64,000 bases of DNA from Gracilaria domingensis. Its lineage: Eukaryota; Rhodophyta; Florideophyceae; Gracilariales; Gracilariaceae. Of this stretch, positions 33,071 to 43,966 are shown piece after piece; the first letter of the stretch is position 1, and each line of letters begins with the position of its first letter. The translations under genes were made by a program, and so were the position numbers. The notes under the pieces were generated by a model. The model was not told where the DNA came from and did no database searches. It saw only the letters and a list, made by a program, of their open reading frames with translations. The stretch is from NCBI GenBank assembly GCA_022539475.1, contig VCMS01000252.1:1-64000 (forward strand). Reading direction: 5' to 3'.

Positions 33071-35273
33071 ATGTCTCGGAAGCCCTCGGATGCGGAGCCG
33101 GCGATCACTCGCAGTCGTTCCCACAACGGTGGTGCTCCCGCCGATAGTCGACCTCCTTCGAGGATCCCGGTACGCCCTAGATCGACCCTTGGAGTCAGGC
33201 CGTCCTCGAGGCTGTCCACCCAACCGGCACGCCGGACACTTCCGTTTTCCCCGTTGACTCCTCCTACGGAGGGTGCTACTCCGGAAGCTCCGGTCGTCTC
33301 TGGCACAGCTCCTGCTGTTCAGGCTACGTCCGCTGCCGCGGTGCAACAACCCCGTTCGGGAGAAGGTCAACAACACCCAGGGAATAACCCTGGAAGAGCA
33401 GGTTCGCATCTTGCGGGCTGCTCACAATTCCCTTTTGGGAGCTCATGATTCCCTCATGGGAGAGTTTAGGTCCCTTCGCGATGAAGTGAGGGCTGCTCCT
33501 GTGAAGGATGTCGCAGAGGATCTCCGTATCCTACGGTCTGACGTCAACACTGTGTTGGAATGTCTTGGAGGACCCGCTGCCTTCGTGGAAGTAGTTGAGA
33601 CCCGATTCGATCGGATTCGAGAGCGTCTGGAGACGTTGTAAAAAGCTGCTATGGCAGTATTCAACACTCCGGCGGAGCCGGTTGCCGTGTCGCACCGCGA
33701 CAAGCACACTGGTCGAGATAGGTCTCGCCGCAGGTGGAAGTTCAAGGAAGAAGACCAGGACTCGGACTCGTCGAGTACGTCGACTGACAACCCGAATGGC
33801 CCGGAAGGTTCCGACTCGTCGGACTCGTCCGAGGACGATCGTCGCGCTGGGCGCTATTTACGCTCAAAGCGGTCGTCGGCCTCCCATGGTGCCGTTCGAG
33901 CTCGTTCGAAAGGACGGAAACACTCCGGCCTTAAGGAGCTGAAGCCGACAAACCCGATGTATCGGAAGTTATTGTCTTACCGGTACTACCGTTTGGAAGA
34001 TTCCTCACTGGATCGTACACCCCGTGGAACGGGAAGAGTCAAGGATTGCATCAAGCGCATGCAACTCTCTCTTCGTAACCAGACCTTTTCTGGAGAAGAC
34101 CCAGTGTTGGTGCTTGATTTTCTTGCCCGCTTCGTAGCGGAAGCCGATATTCTCGGAATGAATGAAGGCCAAGCGTACATCGCGTTACCGTATTTCTTAC
34201 GTGGTGTGGCCGAGGACCAGTACAACTCCATGCGGAGCTCTTCACGGGCCTCCGAGGAGGGAGTTAACTGCTGGCCCGAAGCAGTTCAATACCTGCTGAG
34301 GTCATACGCCACCAATGATGCTATTGGGAATGCCATACTCGCTTTGCGAGACACTCGTCAGCGTCAGGGAGAGACCGAAACCGATTACTCGGTACGCCTG
34401 AACAAGGCTTTCCACCGTAGTGGGAATGTCTACCCCGTCGGGGAACGCTGCACGATGTTCGTGGATGGGCTGGATCCTGCTATCAGGACCTTAGTCGCCC
34501 GCTACCGCGAGGATAAGCGGAAGGTTACCTAAATCGAGTTGGTCCAATACGCTCGAGCGGAAGGTGATGCACTACGTGCACGAGGCCCTAGTACTAGGAT
34601 CAGGTCCGCCAAGGCGTTGATGATGGAGAACAAATCCCCATCTTTGTCGCTGATAGCGAATGAGGCCTCCCAACGGGAGTATGATAACGTGCAGCTTGCC
34701 CATGATGGGTTGGGTTCCATTCCAACGAACGAACTACCGTCGACAACGGAGGTTTCTTTCGACACGGCCCAAGACGGCACCCTGCTTTACGCAGATGCCA
34801 ACCGTGTTCACGGACCTCGAATTCCGTACTCGAACGGAACAACCCGTTTTCAACGGCCAGGATGGAAGGACACCCGACCTCGGGTAGGGTTCACCGATGC
34901 TCGGAATGCGGCCCCGCGTACGGGTGGTGGATTGGCAATCTGTCACCTCTGCTACACGCATGGTCACATCTCGCCCCAGTGTCTACTCTCCATGAGAGAT
35001 ATGGCCAAAGTTACGGTGAACTACGAGGCCCTCACTCCTGAGGAGAAGCAATCCGTCCCAATGACGTCGTATCTGCGTGCCAAGACGGACTTTTCACATG
35101 CCGTCACGACAGCTCCGCCACAACGGAATGTCCCCACACAGCCGGTACGCCCTGCTCCACAGGTTGTTGCCGATCAAAACACCGCTCATGCTGGACCCCA
35201 CGGCCAACGGGCCCATGCACTCGTTGCCGAGGAACCTGAGCTGCCGCCGCAGGCGGAAGCCCAGGGAAACTAA
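33071..35273 (+). pseudogene. Element 3 gag, one frameshift and two stops
   Basis: ATG at 33071 opens an Arg/Ser/Pro-rich N-terminus. Homology moves to another frame near 33350-33390 with LEEQVRILRAAHNSL, a probable coiled coil. Stops follow at TAA 33639 and TAA 34530 (Tyr in element 2). The capsid-like region has LLSYRYYRLEDSS and FSGEDPVLVLDFLARF. The zinc knuckle is CHLCYTHGHISPQC. The frame ends GGA AAC TAA at 35273, directly on a frameshift heptamer. Confidence 0.85.
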
Positions 35274-35307
35274 ACGAGGGAGTCTCCCTTTCGGGAGAGA
35301 CGTCCTC
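35264..35307 (+). promoter_or_regulatory. Candidate -1 ribosomal frameshift signal at gag-pol junction
   Basis: The heptamer GGGAAAC (35264-35270) sits in the gag frame as G GGA AAC, directly before TAA. A stem TCTCCC/GGGAGA with loop TTTC (35283-35298) follows, and an outer GAGG/CCTC pairing (35276-35279 with 35304-35307) would start five bases after the stop. A -1 shift enters the frame that reads KLNEGV and runs on into protease. Element 2 encodes KLNLGV at the same place. This is the usual XXXYYYZ plus stem arrangement. Confidence 0.72.
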
Positions 35308-38300
35308 AGGATCGAGGCTGTTGACGTCCGAGGCGTCACCGCCTCGCTCCCCGGTGAAAATCCTTTCGAGGAGAGACGCCGCTGACGCGGATTCGGAACA
35401 CCTTGGTGTTTTGCGTCGACCGTGGATACGGGTGAAGAATAACCGGGTCCCGGATAGAATCATGGTGATGGCCAAGCGTAACTATAAGGTATACGCTGAC
35501 CTTGGCCTTGACCCCCAGTTTATGGTGCGTTACCTGACTGTATTAGACACAGGTGCAGGTCCGAACTTCATCGTTGAATCGCTCCTAACACCGCCATTGC
35601 GGGCTCGTATGCGCAGCGGCACCTTGCCGGACGTCGCAGATGCGAACAACAACCCGTTATCAACGGTGGGAACAATCGGCTTAGTCGTGCGTTTGGGAAC
35701 ATATGTGGTGAAGGTCGACTTCATCGTGTGCCGGTCATTAGCTGCCCCAATCATCTTGGGTTGTGACTATTGCGACAGGTTTGTCGATTCGATAAGACCC
35801 CGCCTCAGGCGTGTGGAACTGGAGGACGGTTCGTCCGTCCCTATTGTTCGTCGTCCGCTAAAGCGTGCGTCGAAGAAACATGTTCCTCTGCCTGCTGCGC
35901 AGGAATCTCAACCAGCTTCACGTGAGTCCACCAAGCTTCGCGTCGCTGCGTCGATCGCAATCCCGCCGGAGTCCCAAGTAATAGTGTCAGTTAATTCCCG
36001 TCAACACGGTCTTCGGGTTATTCAACCTCTTCCCTCGTTGTACGAGAAATACCAACTCGCTGTCGCGAATGGTGTTGTGCAAGTCACACCGGATACTCCG
36101 TTTCGGATACTTGTTGCCAACCTTGGCAGTACCCCCCAGTATCTGGTGAAGAACCAAGTCATTGGGTCTGTGACACCGTACCCGCTCGCGATGCTCCCAA
36201 CGAAGATGACGGCTGCCGATGTCCTCGGATTAGTTACCTCCGAAGAGGACGACACCCCATCTAAGGAGGGGGAGGAAGCGGTTGTTTTCGCGGGTACAAC
36301 TACCGTTGCGAATGAGAAGTTACCGGCTGACTCGGAAGCCAACCCTGTGTCAGAGACAGAAGAGCGCAAGCCCACGAGCTACGACAAGGTTGACCCCTTG
36401 AAGGCGCTCGAGGAACTTGATCTCGGTCATGTACCGGAGTCGCACCGTGAACGTCTGAGAGACATGTTACGGGAGTTTACCACAATTTGGGATGGCTCTC
36501 TTGGAGAGATAAATGCAACGGAACACCGTATCGATTTGCTGCCGAATACGCGTCCGATAGCGCAACCCCCTTACAGGGCAGGACCGAAGGCTCGGGAAGA
36601 AGAACAGTTCCAAGTGGATAAGATGCTCCGCGCAGGCGTGATTGAAAACGCCCAGTCGCCATGGGCATCCCCAGTTGTACTGGCACTCAAAGCCGACGGA
36701 ACCTGGAGGTTCTGTGTCGACTACCGCCGGCTTAATGCCGTGACGATCAGAGATACGTACCCCATCCCTCGTATGGACGAGTGCATCGATTCGCTCGGCA
36801 ACGCTACCGTGTTCACGGCATTGGACGCCAATTGGGGATACTGTCAAGTTCCCGTTAGGGAGCAAGACCGCGATAAGACCGCGTTCGTTTGTCACTCGGG
36901 CAGTTACCGCTTCAAGCGGATGCCTTTCGGCTTAACCAACGCCCCCGCTACCTTCCAGCCTGCAATCGACATCTTGTTGAACCGCTTCAAGTGGCGGACT
37001 TGTCTCGTCTACCTTGACGATATTATCGTGTTCTCTAGTAGCCTGGAAGACCATCTCGCCCATGTCAGGGACGTGATGACCACTCTGCGCAATGCAGGTA
37101 TAACCCTCAAGCTGAGAAAGTGTGAATTCTTCACCGATACTGTCAAGTATCTTGGACACATCATCCGTCCAGGACGGTTGATGATCGAGGAGGCTCGCGT
37201 CAAATCACTCGCCAAGGCGAAGGCACCGCGGACTCAAACGGAATTACGCTCCTTCTTAGGGCTGGTCAACGTCTACAGACGGTTCGTGCCGAACTTTTCG
37301 GACATTGCGGCTCCCTTAAACGCACTCTTGCGGAAAGGTCAGCCACCAAAACTGGACCCATTCACGCCCACACAAGCGGAAGCATTTAACTCCTTAAAGG
37401 AGGCTGTCACATCAGCACCGATCTTATCGTTACCACAACCCGGCCTGCCGTTCTCTGTGGACACGGACTCAAGCGACCACTAAGTGGGGTGCGCATTGTT
37501 CCAAACCACTCCTGAAGGAGAACGAAAGCCAATTGGTTATTGGTCACGTTCGCTGAACGTTCACGAACGGAACTACTCCTTTTCGGAGAAAGAGTGTCTC
37601 GCAGTTGTTTGGGCACTTTCTACTCTCCGCCCCTATCTCTTGGGTGTGCACTTTACCGTGTACACGGATCATTCCTCGTTGAGGTGGTTGATGAATATTT
37701 GCGATCCATCAGGCCGCCTCATGCGGTGGAGACTCCGCCTTGCGGAATTCGACTTCGAGGTGGTATACAAGAAGGGGACCCTGAACACTCAGGCGGACGC
37801 GTTGTCACGCTTACCCACTGATGGGGAGACCGTTGTTGCCGAAGACGAGGAAATACCTTGCTTCGTCGTTGACGATAATAACCCGGAACCCCCGGAATGG
37901 CAGTTTGACAACTGGCCAGAAGACTGGGACGATATGGACGCTGACATTGACGAACTGCTTGCAGCAGGCGAAAATGAGGCTGCAAAGCCCCTACCGGGGA
38001 ATTTTGTCCCGGTAGCACCGGAAGAGATGATCCGAGAGCAACATGGAGACCCGTTTTGCATCAGGGTCCGTGCCCGACTTAACGGTGGTGATACCCTCCC
38101 ATTCGAGGTTAACGACATCGGCTACCTCGTGAGGACAGTCGAGTCACACCCACAAGTTGTGGTACCACACTCGTTGCAAACGAGGATCCTACACCTTTCG
38201 CATTACGCAAAGCTAGGCGGCCACGCAGGTGGAAGGAAACTGTACCTCACTTTGAGGAAAGACTTCTACTGGCCCGCCATGGCGGTGGATTGTTACGCTA

Positions 38301-38923
38301 CGGTGCGGTTCTGCACCGAGTGCGCGAAGAATCGCGTGAAACTCCGAAGGAATTCGAAAAAAGTGAAACTATTCCCTGCCAGGGCGCCGCTTGAATTTGT
38401 GGCAATCGATATCCTCGGACCATTGCTTACCACTCGGAGAGGTAACAAATTTCTTCTCGTTATCACCGATCGGTTCTCGGAACTGGTTCGGACAGTACCT
38501 CTCAAGAGGATTACCGCATTCACAGTCGCGAAGGCATTTGCCACGCACTGGATCTTTGTGTACGGCCCTCCTGTGGAGTTATTATCCGATAACGGAAAGC
38601 AGTTCGCATCCCGGTTCTTCCAGGATGTTTGCCGCATCATGGACGTGAAAAATCTTTTCACAACCACTTACCATCCCCAGTGTAATGGGCAGGTTGAACG
38701 GTGTAACCGTACGATGCTGGCATCTCTCCGTCCTTACGTTGCGGACCACCCAAAAACATGGGACTTATACACTGACGCGTTAACCTTTGCGTATAACACG
38801 CAGGTGCACAGGACTACTGGTGTTTCCCCATTCGAACTGGTCTTGTCAAGGACACCCCCGCCTGTGGCGTTAGAATCACAAGCTACCTTGGGCAATTTCC
38901 CATCCGTGGGTGATTACCACTAA
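35274..38923 (+). pseudogene. Element 3 pol: protease, RT, RNase H, integrase
   Basis: One frame with TAA at 37481-37483 (Gln in element 2) and TAA at 38921-38923. Protease: TVLDTGAGPNFI. RT: FCVDYRRLNAVTIRDTYPIP, LDANWGYCQVPV, VYLDDIIVFS. RNase H: FSVDTDSSDH, a stop, VGCALFQ, then YTDHSSLRWLM. Integrase zinc module: HLSHYAKLGGHAGG with CTEC. Integrase core: AIDILGPL, LLSDNGKQF and QCNGQVERCNR give D, D and E. A purine-rich CTAAGGAGGGGG repeat lies at 36261 between protease and RT. Confidence 0.9.
36261..36278 (+). other. Internal polypurine-tract-like repeat
   Basis: CTAAGGAGGGGGAGGAAG repeats the core of the 3' PPT inside pol. A second copy lies at 39488-39508. Element 2 has counterparts at the homologous sites, 21941 (CCAAGGAGGGGGAGG) and 25158 (CCTAAGGAGTGGGAGGA). 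They could act as extra plus-strand primers. Confidence 0.5.
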
Positions 38924-40818
38924 AAATGGAAGGCGTCGCTAACGAAGTTAGTCCCCGCTGCCCGGAAGTCCATGGCAAAAGCCCAAGCCGCTTACAAGCG
39001 TGATTTTGACGCTCGCTTGCGAGGAAGAACCCCTGAACCACTTACTGTGGGTCACCGTGTCTTCGTACGGAAGGAACACTACAACCCTGAAAGGGATAAA
39101 CGGCATAAGCTCTCGCCTGTGGCGGATGGACCCTTCAAGGTAATCTCGGTTACACCGGACACTGTGGTGGTACAAGTCGCTGACGCGCAGGAGCGGATCT
39201 CCCGCGACCGGGTGGTACTGGCCCCCCACCCTCGTCTGAAGTTACCCCGTCTCGTACGGAACCCGTGTCTACGGACTCAACAACACCGGTTCAACCGGAA
39301 ACAAATGTGGTGTCAAGACCTTCAGTCTTGCCCCACCCCAACAGAGGCCTTACAGACCTCCCGGTGGAGTCGGATCACCCGACTGCGTCGGAAAACAATA
39401 GACACACTGGCACCCCCGTTTCTACCCCATCGTTGGGTTCGCTCACCCGCGATGCGGGACGCTCTGCCACTCCCCACGCCGCTCCTTCTAAGGAGGGGGA
39501 GGAGGATATCCGCTCTGCTGAGGATTCAATTCCGACGTCGCGTCGTGAGAACAACCGTGCAGCACGGACTGGTCCGACATCTCCGGATGTTCCGGTCAGT
39601 GAAGGGACCACGCGCTCGCAACGATCGCAACATACACCCGTCAACGGGAAGTCTACACCGTCGCCGGTTGAGGGCACTCACGCAGAAGCGGAATCATTGA
39701 AGTCACAAGAAACTCGTGGTTTACCAGCCGCGCTGGGTCAAACGGAGTCGAATGATGTCGCCGGCATAAAACCGACGTCGTCGGAACGAAGCCCCACTGG
39801 GGAAAGCGCAGCGACACCGCAACCCACCGCGCAACGCGATGCAGAAGGACCAGGAACCCTGGTAAATACTGCGGAGCAGCCTCGAGCAGAAAAAAAAGGG
39901 ACCCCAAGTGCCTCGGTATACACTGACACCACCGTTGGTTGAATGCCGGACGCTCCGGGGAGAGTTCACGTCAAGGACGGTACGAAATCACCAAGTGCTG
40001 GGTATAAGATAACGGCGCAGGCGCAGCCGCCCGTCGAGATCGCGAGATCGAACGCCGCCGGCGGTGTCAAAAGCCCCGGTAACCCGGACGTAGCCGTTCA
40101 GAACGGGAATCAAAAAGTTGGAAAAATTGGAAATTCAACGGCGCAGCCGTTGAGCGACACCCGTAACATGGAGGCGGTTCTCCCAAGGGAGCGTGGAAAC
40201 CAACCGTTGGAGCAGTCACGTGCACGCACGGTGGTCGAGCCCCGTGAGGAGGCATCTCCCGCGTCAAGCGGAAACGGCGATCAGCAAGCCGCTGCGGCAC
40301 CGACTGAACCGTCACGACGGAAGGATCCACGCAAACTTGCGGTACGACGGCAAGGCGTCGCCAGCTCATCTAGCGTCACCAACCCTCAAAAGGGAATTGC
40401 CACCTCCGAGCGGGATACTGCGCAGGCAGAAATGCGCGCCATGAGAAAGCGAGGCGACCACCGTGATTCGGATATTGAGCGCCCCCTAAGATGTGAAGCA
40501 ATCGCAAGAATTACGGCAAGGCGCGCGGAAGTTCCACTCGTGGATATCGCACCCCCACAAGGGTTGTCGCAAGGAGATGTGACTACAACACGGCAAGGCC
40601 GGCAAGTGTACGTTCAGGAGTACGTTGTCGCCGACATTGTCGGGCATACCTGGGACCAGGAGGGTATCTTGTTATACCGCGTCCGTTGGTACGGTTACGA
40701 TCCAAGTTGGGATACTCTTGAGCCAATCGAGCACCTGCCTCGCTCGAAGGTCATTAGTGATCACCGAAAAACGGGTACTGCACCGCCAGCGACGCTGGAT
40801 CAAGCCCAAGTGGGATGA
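38924..40818 (+). pseudogene. Element 3 pol C-terminus: GPY region, linker, chromodomain
   Basis: After the TAA at 38921 the frame continues with AQAAYKRDFDARLRGR and HKLSPVADGPFKVISVTPDT. It shifts near 39235 into a long Ser/Thr/Glu-rich linker (39265-39942), which ends at TGA 39940. Reading resumes in the same frame at 39943 to the chromodomain: YVVADIVGHTWDQEG, then YRVRWYGYDPSWDTLEPIEH and LPRSKV, ending TLDQAQVG. The chromodomain itself is intact. Confidence 0.82.
39488..39508 (+). other. Second internal polypurine-tract-like repeat
   Basis: The core CTAAGGAGGGGGAGG is repeated in the linker, where it encodes SKEGEE, as the 36261 copy does. Confidence 0.5.
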
Positions 40819-41209
40819 GGTTGCCGTGGAAACGGAGGAAGTCAGATCGTTGGCACACACACGTCATGCGACGGGATTGAGCCAACACCACCTAGGTGGA
40901 ATGCCTGTCGCATTGACGGTTCGACCGGCTCGAGCCGTGAGAACACCGATTTTCGGAAGGAAGGCTCACTCCTGAGGGTTTTTCACGCAGCTCGCTGGTA
41001 ATGGTCTCGCTGCCGCGCCATGAGCATGGTTTTTCCCCTCGGAAGGGTGCGTTTTTCGCAGCGCATCGCATCGCATTGCATTAGCCGGCTATGCCGGTGA
41101 GGAAGGAATACACCGTCGAAGACGTGAATGAAGCAAAGAATCTTTTTATCTCAAGGCTATACTACTGTGAACAGGTAATTACCCACGCATGGGGAAGCTC
41201 GGCTCCCGT
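40819..41209. other. Element 3 spacer between chromodomain and antisense ORF
   Basis: No ORF is recognised. This is where the sense and antisense reading frames converge, so both transcripts probably end here. Confidence 0.5.
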
Positions 41210-43144
41210 TTACTGGCCGTCGCCATCGCCCTCATTCTGAGGAGGCATACCGCCAAGGCGTTGAGCCAAGGCATCCGCCATAGCGGTGACGTCGCCAGAG
41301 GCCGCACTAGCACTTAAACCCGCGCCGCGGAGGAAACGAGCGATAATCGCACCTTCGTTCACACCCGCCGGCGGGGGATGAGCTGCAGCAACCGCAACAG
41401 CGGGAAGAGCCGGCTGAGCCGGAATGGGTACCGGAATGGGAACCGGAGTGGGAGCGATGAAGTCAGCCGCCGAGGCGGAGCCGACAAACGGAGCAGAGCC
41501 GGCGCTCTCCCCCGCAGGGGTTGCGTCGATCTCTTCGATCATCTCGATATCGTCACCGCCCGTGTCCTCGGGCTGATTATCGACCATTGGATCTCCCCCG
41601 AGGTACTCTCGGTAATACTCATCCGAGTTCACAAACCCAGTTGGGTGATCGGCCGGCACGAGCCGGGGAGCAGAACGGAGCTCACCCGCTTCCTCAGTGG
41701 TAATCTCCCGATAATCCCACGGGTCGAAGAAGACATAATCACCCGCAAGAGTGGTATTTCTTCCCAGACCTGGGCCGTATCCACCCACGTTCGGGGAATC
41801 ACCGCGACTACTCTGAGAAAGAGGCACTTCGGTCCAGTCGATACTATCGATATAATCGAGAAGGCTCAACACCTCGTCGTTGTTGGCACGACCTCCGAGG
41901 GGGACTTCCAAATCCAAACTTCGGATGGCCGCCCGCACGCGGGGAGGGATGAACCACAGTCGATACTGGTCATATGCCTCAGCGAGGACAAACGCCGCGG
42001 TGCGGACAGCCCATTCGGTGACGACAACCGACCACAACCCAGTCCTGGGATCTGTGAGCAGGTATGACCCTAAGTAGGTGAACACCGGGGGCAACTCGAT
42101 GTAGCACCTCCGGCATGCCTCGAGGTAACTCCACCACTCTGGCAGAGGTACATACCGACCCTGTCGGTGCGCAGCCGCGATATGGCGGATCTCCACTTTC
42201 TGATATGGAGCGAAGTACCCAAATTGGGATCGAGACCGCCTCTCATGGCGGATGAAGTTCTGAAGGAAGTTAGACCGCGAACGGCGGGGGAGATATCGAA
42301 ACTCAGCCCGAAGAATCGGTCTTGTCCAGCACATGGCTTCCTGCCGTGCAACGGGCATTCCCCGCCAGGCGAAGGTTTCCAACTCCGCTAGGCGGTCACA
42401 GTAACTGATTTCCCCGCGGGTGCGGTAAAACGCCACATCGAAGTCCATCCCTGGCGGGATAGGAAACTCGAACGGCGCCCGGCCTTGCCGTTTGTAAGCC
42501 ACCATGACAAAGTTGGCATGGGCTTCTTCCCGGGATTGTCGATTCTCCCGCGCTACCTGATGGACAGGAATCGCGATGCGCGTGCGCCAATCCCACGAAG
42601 TGGTCACCATTGCCGGGAGGTCCCCCGGAAGGGTGTTGCGTCCGTCGGCATACTCAGTGATGAGGCTTTCATTGAACACCGCAGTTGGGTGGAACCACGG
42701 TGCGAGCCGGAGGCGCCTCGCATGTCGCCGGTTCGCCGGGTTGAGCCCTACAAGGGAGTTGAAAGACGGCCAGACCACACCTGGATGGAACCCGAGGACG
42801 GGGCCCGCGAGAGCGGCATGCTGCGCGGAGGATCCTGCGGCAGGGTTCGATTGCCCCGCGGACGGGTTGGAGCCCTGTTGAGGGAGCGGAACGGAGCGGA
42901 ATCCGGTGAGGCCCCCTCTGGGGAACGGTGGTTGGTTCGGAGGCTGGTTCGGTGGAACACCACTCATAGTGAGGTCTAGTTCCGGTGTCGGAGGAAAGTT
43001 GATCGCAGGAGCGAGAGAGAGTTCGGTACTATGAGGAGGTGCTGCTACTGCAGGAGCAGGGAGCACGTCGTTGACGGGAGAAGGAGAAGAACATACCGGA
43101 GGAGCGGGGAGCGCTGCACTTATAACTTCTTGGCTCGGCGCCAT
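41210..43144 (-). CDS. Element 3 antisense ORF (aORF), intact, 644 residues
   Basis: An uninterrupted frame starts at ATG 43144, 44 nt from the 3' LTR, and runs to TAA at 41210. The N-terminal 140 residues are Pro/Ala/Ser-rich. A folded-looking core (about residues 150-480) is rich in Trp, Arg, Tyr and Pro. It shares many blocks with the element 2 aORF: APWFHPTAV, SWDWR, RPILRAEFRYL, FGYF.P, PLPEWW, ELPP, EAYDQYRLWFIPPRVR, IRSLDL and DYIDSIDW. An acidic segment with DPMVD and an Ala/Pro tail follow. No known domain, signal peptide or transmembrane helix is apparent. It is the longest unbroken ORF in any retroelement here apart from part of pol. Confidence 0.75.
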   Translation of the reverse strand: MAPSQEVISAALPAPPVCSSPSPVNDVLPAPAVAAPPHSTELSLAPAINFPPTPELDLTMSGVPPNQPPNQPPFPRGGLTGFRSVPLPQQGSNPSAGQSNPAAGSSAQHAALAGPVLGFHPGVVWPSFNSLVGLNPANRRHARRLRLAPWFHPTAVFNESLITEYADGRNTLPGDLPAMVTTSWDWRTRIAIPVHQVARENRQSREEAHANFVMVAYKRQGRAPFEFPIPPGMDFDVAFYRTRGEISYCDRLAELETFAWRGMPVARQEAMCWTRPILRAEFRYLPRRSRSNFLQNFIRHERRSRSQFGYFAPYQKVEIRHIAAAHRQGRYVPLPEWWSYLEACRRCYIELPPVFTYLGSYLLTDPRTGLWSVVVTEWAVRTAAFVLAEAYDQYRLWFIPPRVRAAIRSLDLEVPLGGRANNDEVLSLLDYIDSIDWTEVPLSQSSRGDSPNVGGYGPGLGRNTTLAGDYVFFDPWDYREITTEEAGELRSAPRLVPADHPTGFVNSDEYYREYLGGDPMVDNQPEDTGGDDIEMIEEIDATPAGESAGSAPFVGSASAADFIAPTPVPIPVPIPAQPALPAVAVAAAHPPPAGVNEGAIIARFLRGAGLSASAASGDVTAMADALAQRLGGMPPQNEGDGDGQ

Positions 43145-43172
43145 CCTGCCCTCGTCGAGGTTGTATTACCGC

Positions 43173-43187
43173 CTAAGGAGGGGGATA
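43173..43187 (+). other. Element 3 polypurine tract
   Basis: CTAAGGAGGGGGATA abuts the 3' LTR start at 43188. Confidence 0.85.
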
Positions 43188-43966
43188 TGTAGTGCAACGC
43201 TCATCTATGAGTATTCTGACAGGACTTAGTCATATTTCCCGTTTACGGGTTTGCCTGGTACACACCAGTATATGACTAGTAGTTACTAGTGGTTGCCATT
43301 GAGATGGTTCGGACACGTGGGACACGGTGGAGCTGATCGGAGGTTGGCTACTACACGTGGGCGGTTGCCACAATTAGTGGGAAGTTTAGTTAATATTATT
43401 TATTAATTTTAGTTAGGACACTACTTAGTGCGACGGCGTCGCCGCCGTCGCACCGGTAAAGTGCCCCAACCAGGGTGACCCTACTGACGGGTCTTGGCTC
43501 TAATCGTTCACGCCTTCGGCGGTGCTCGACTCCTAATCGGAGAGACTCCCCGTTGACACGGTTCGTTTATCCACCCTGCGTCCTCTAAAGGAACCCAACT
43601 GTGGGAGTGTTTTACCACTGTTTGTCGCGTTCGCCCCTGTATAGGGAAAGCCCCGGCAGTACGCCGTTATCCTTCGTCACCTTGTCGCGAGGCCCCACCC
43701 CGTGGTGCTCTCGCTCCCCTTTTCCTTTCCCCTTTCTTTCCTCCAACCCTCTTCCGAGGTATTGCACACCCACGTGTCGTGGTACTCCCTTCTCCGCTCC
43801 ACCTTTCTATTTCAACTCTCATCGCCCCGTCGTGACGGTTTGGCCCCGGTCTTACACCCGGCTCGTTGTGCCATTCCAGAGAGGCTCTGTTCGCTTCGCT
43901 ACCCTCCGTAGAGGAAGATCCCGAACGTTTTCGTGGTGTCTTTTCCCGCTCACGGGTTGCACTGCA
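43188..43966 (+). repeat. Element 3 3' LTR (779 bp)
   Basis: It is the same length as the 5' LTR, with about four substitutions, including the terminal CTACA changed to CTGCA. The R-region hairpin recurs at 43428-43453. It is followed by ATGGC, the second target-site copy. Confidence 0.93.

Larger units (their letters stand above)
32175..43966 (+). mobile_element. Element 3: Ty3/gypsy chromovirus with intact antisense ORF
   Basis: The two 779-bp LTRs (TGTAGTGCAAC...GTTGCACTACA) differ at only about four positions by eye, so the insertion is recent. The internal order is PBS, gag, frameshift signal, protease, RT, RNase H, integrase, linker, chromodomain, a 644-residue antisense ORF and PPT. 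Gag and pol nevertheless contain several stops and frameshifts. It was probably mobilised in trans while already defective. Confidence 0.92.

Noticed and set aside
41210-43144. aORF as an envelope gene
   Set aside because: No signal peptide, transmembrane anchor, cleavage site or Cys pattern is seen, and it is antisense to the genome RNA.
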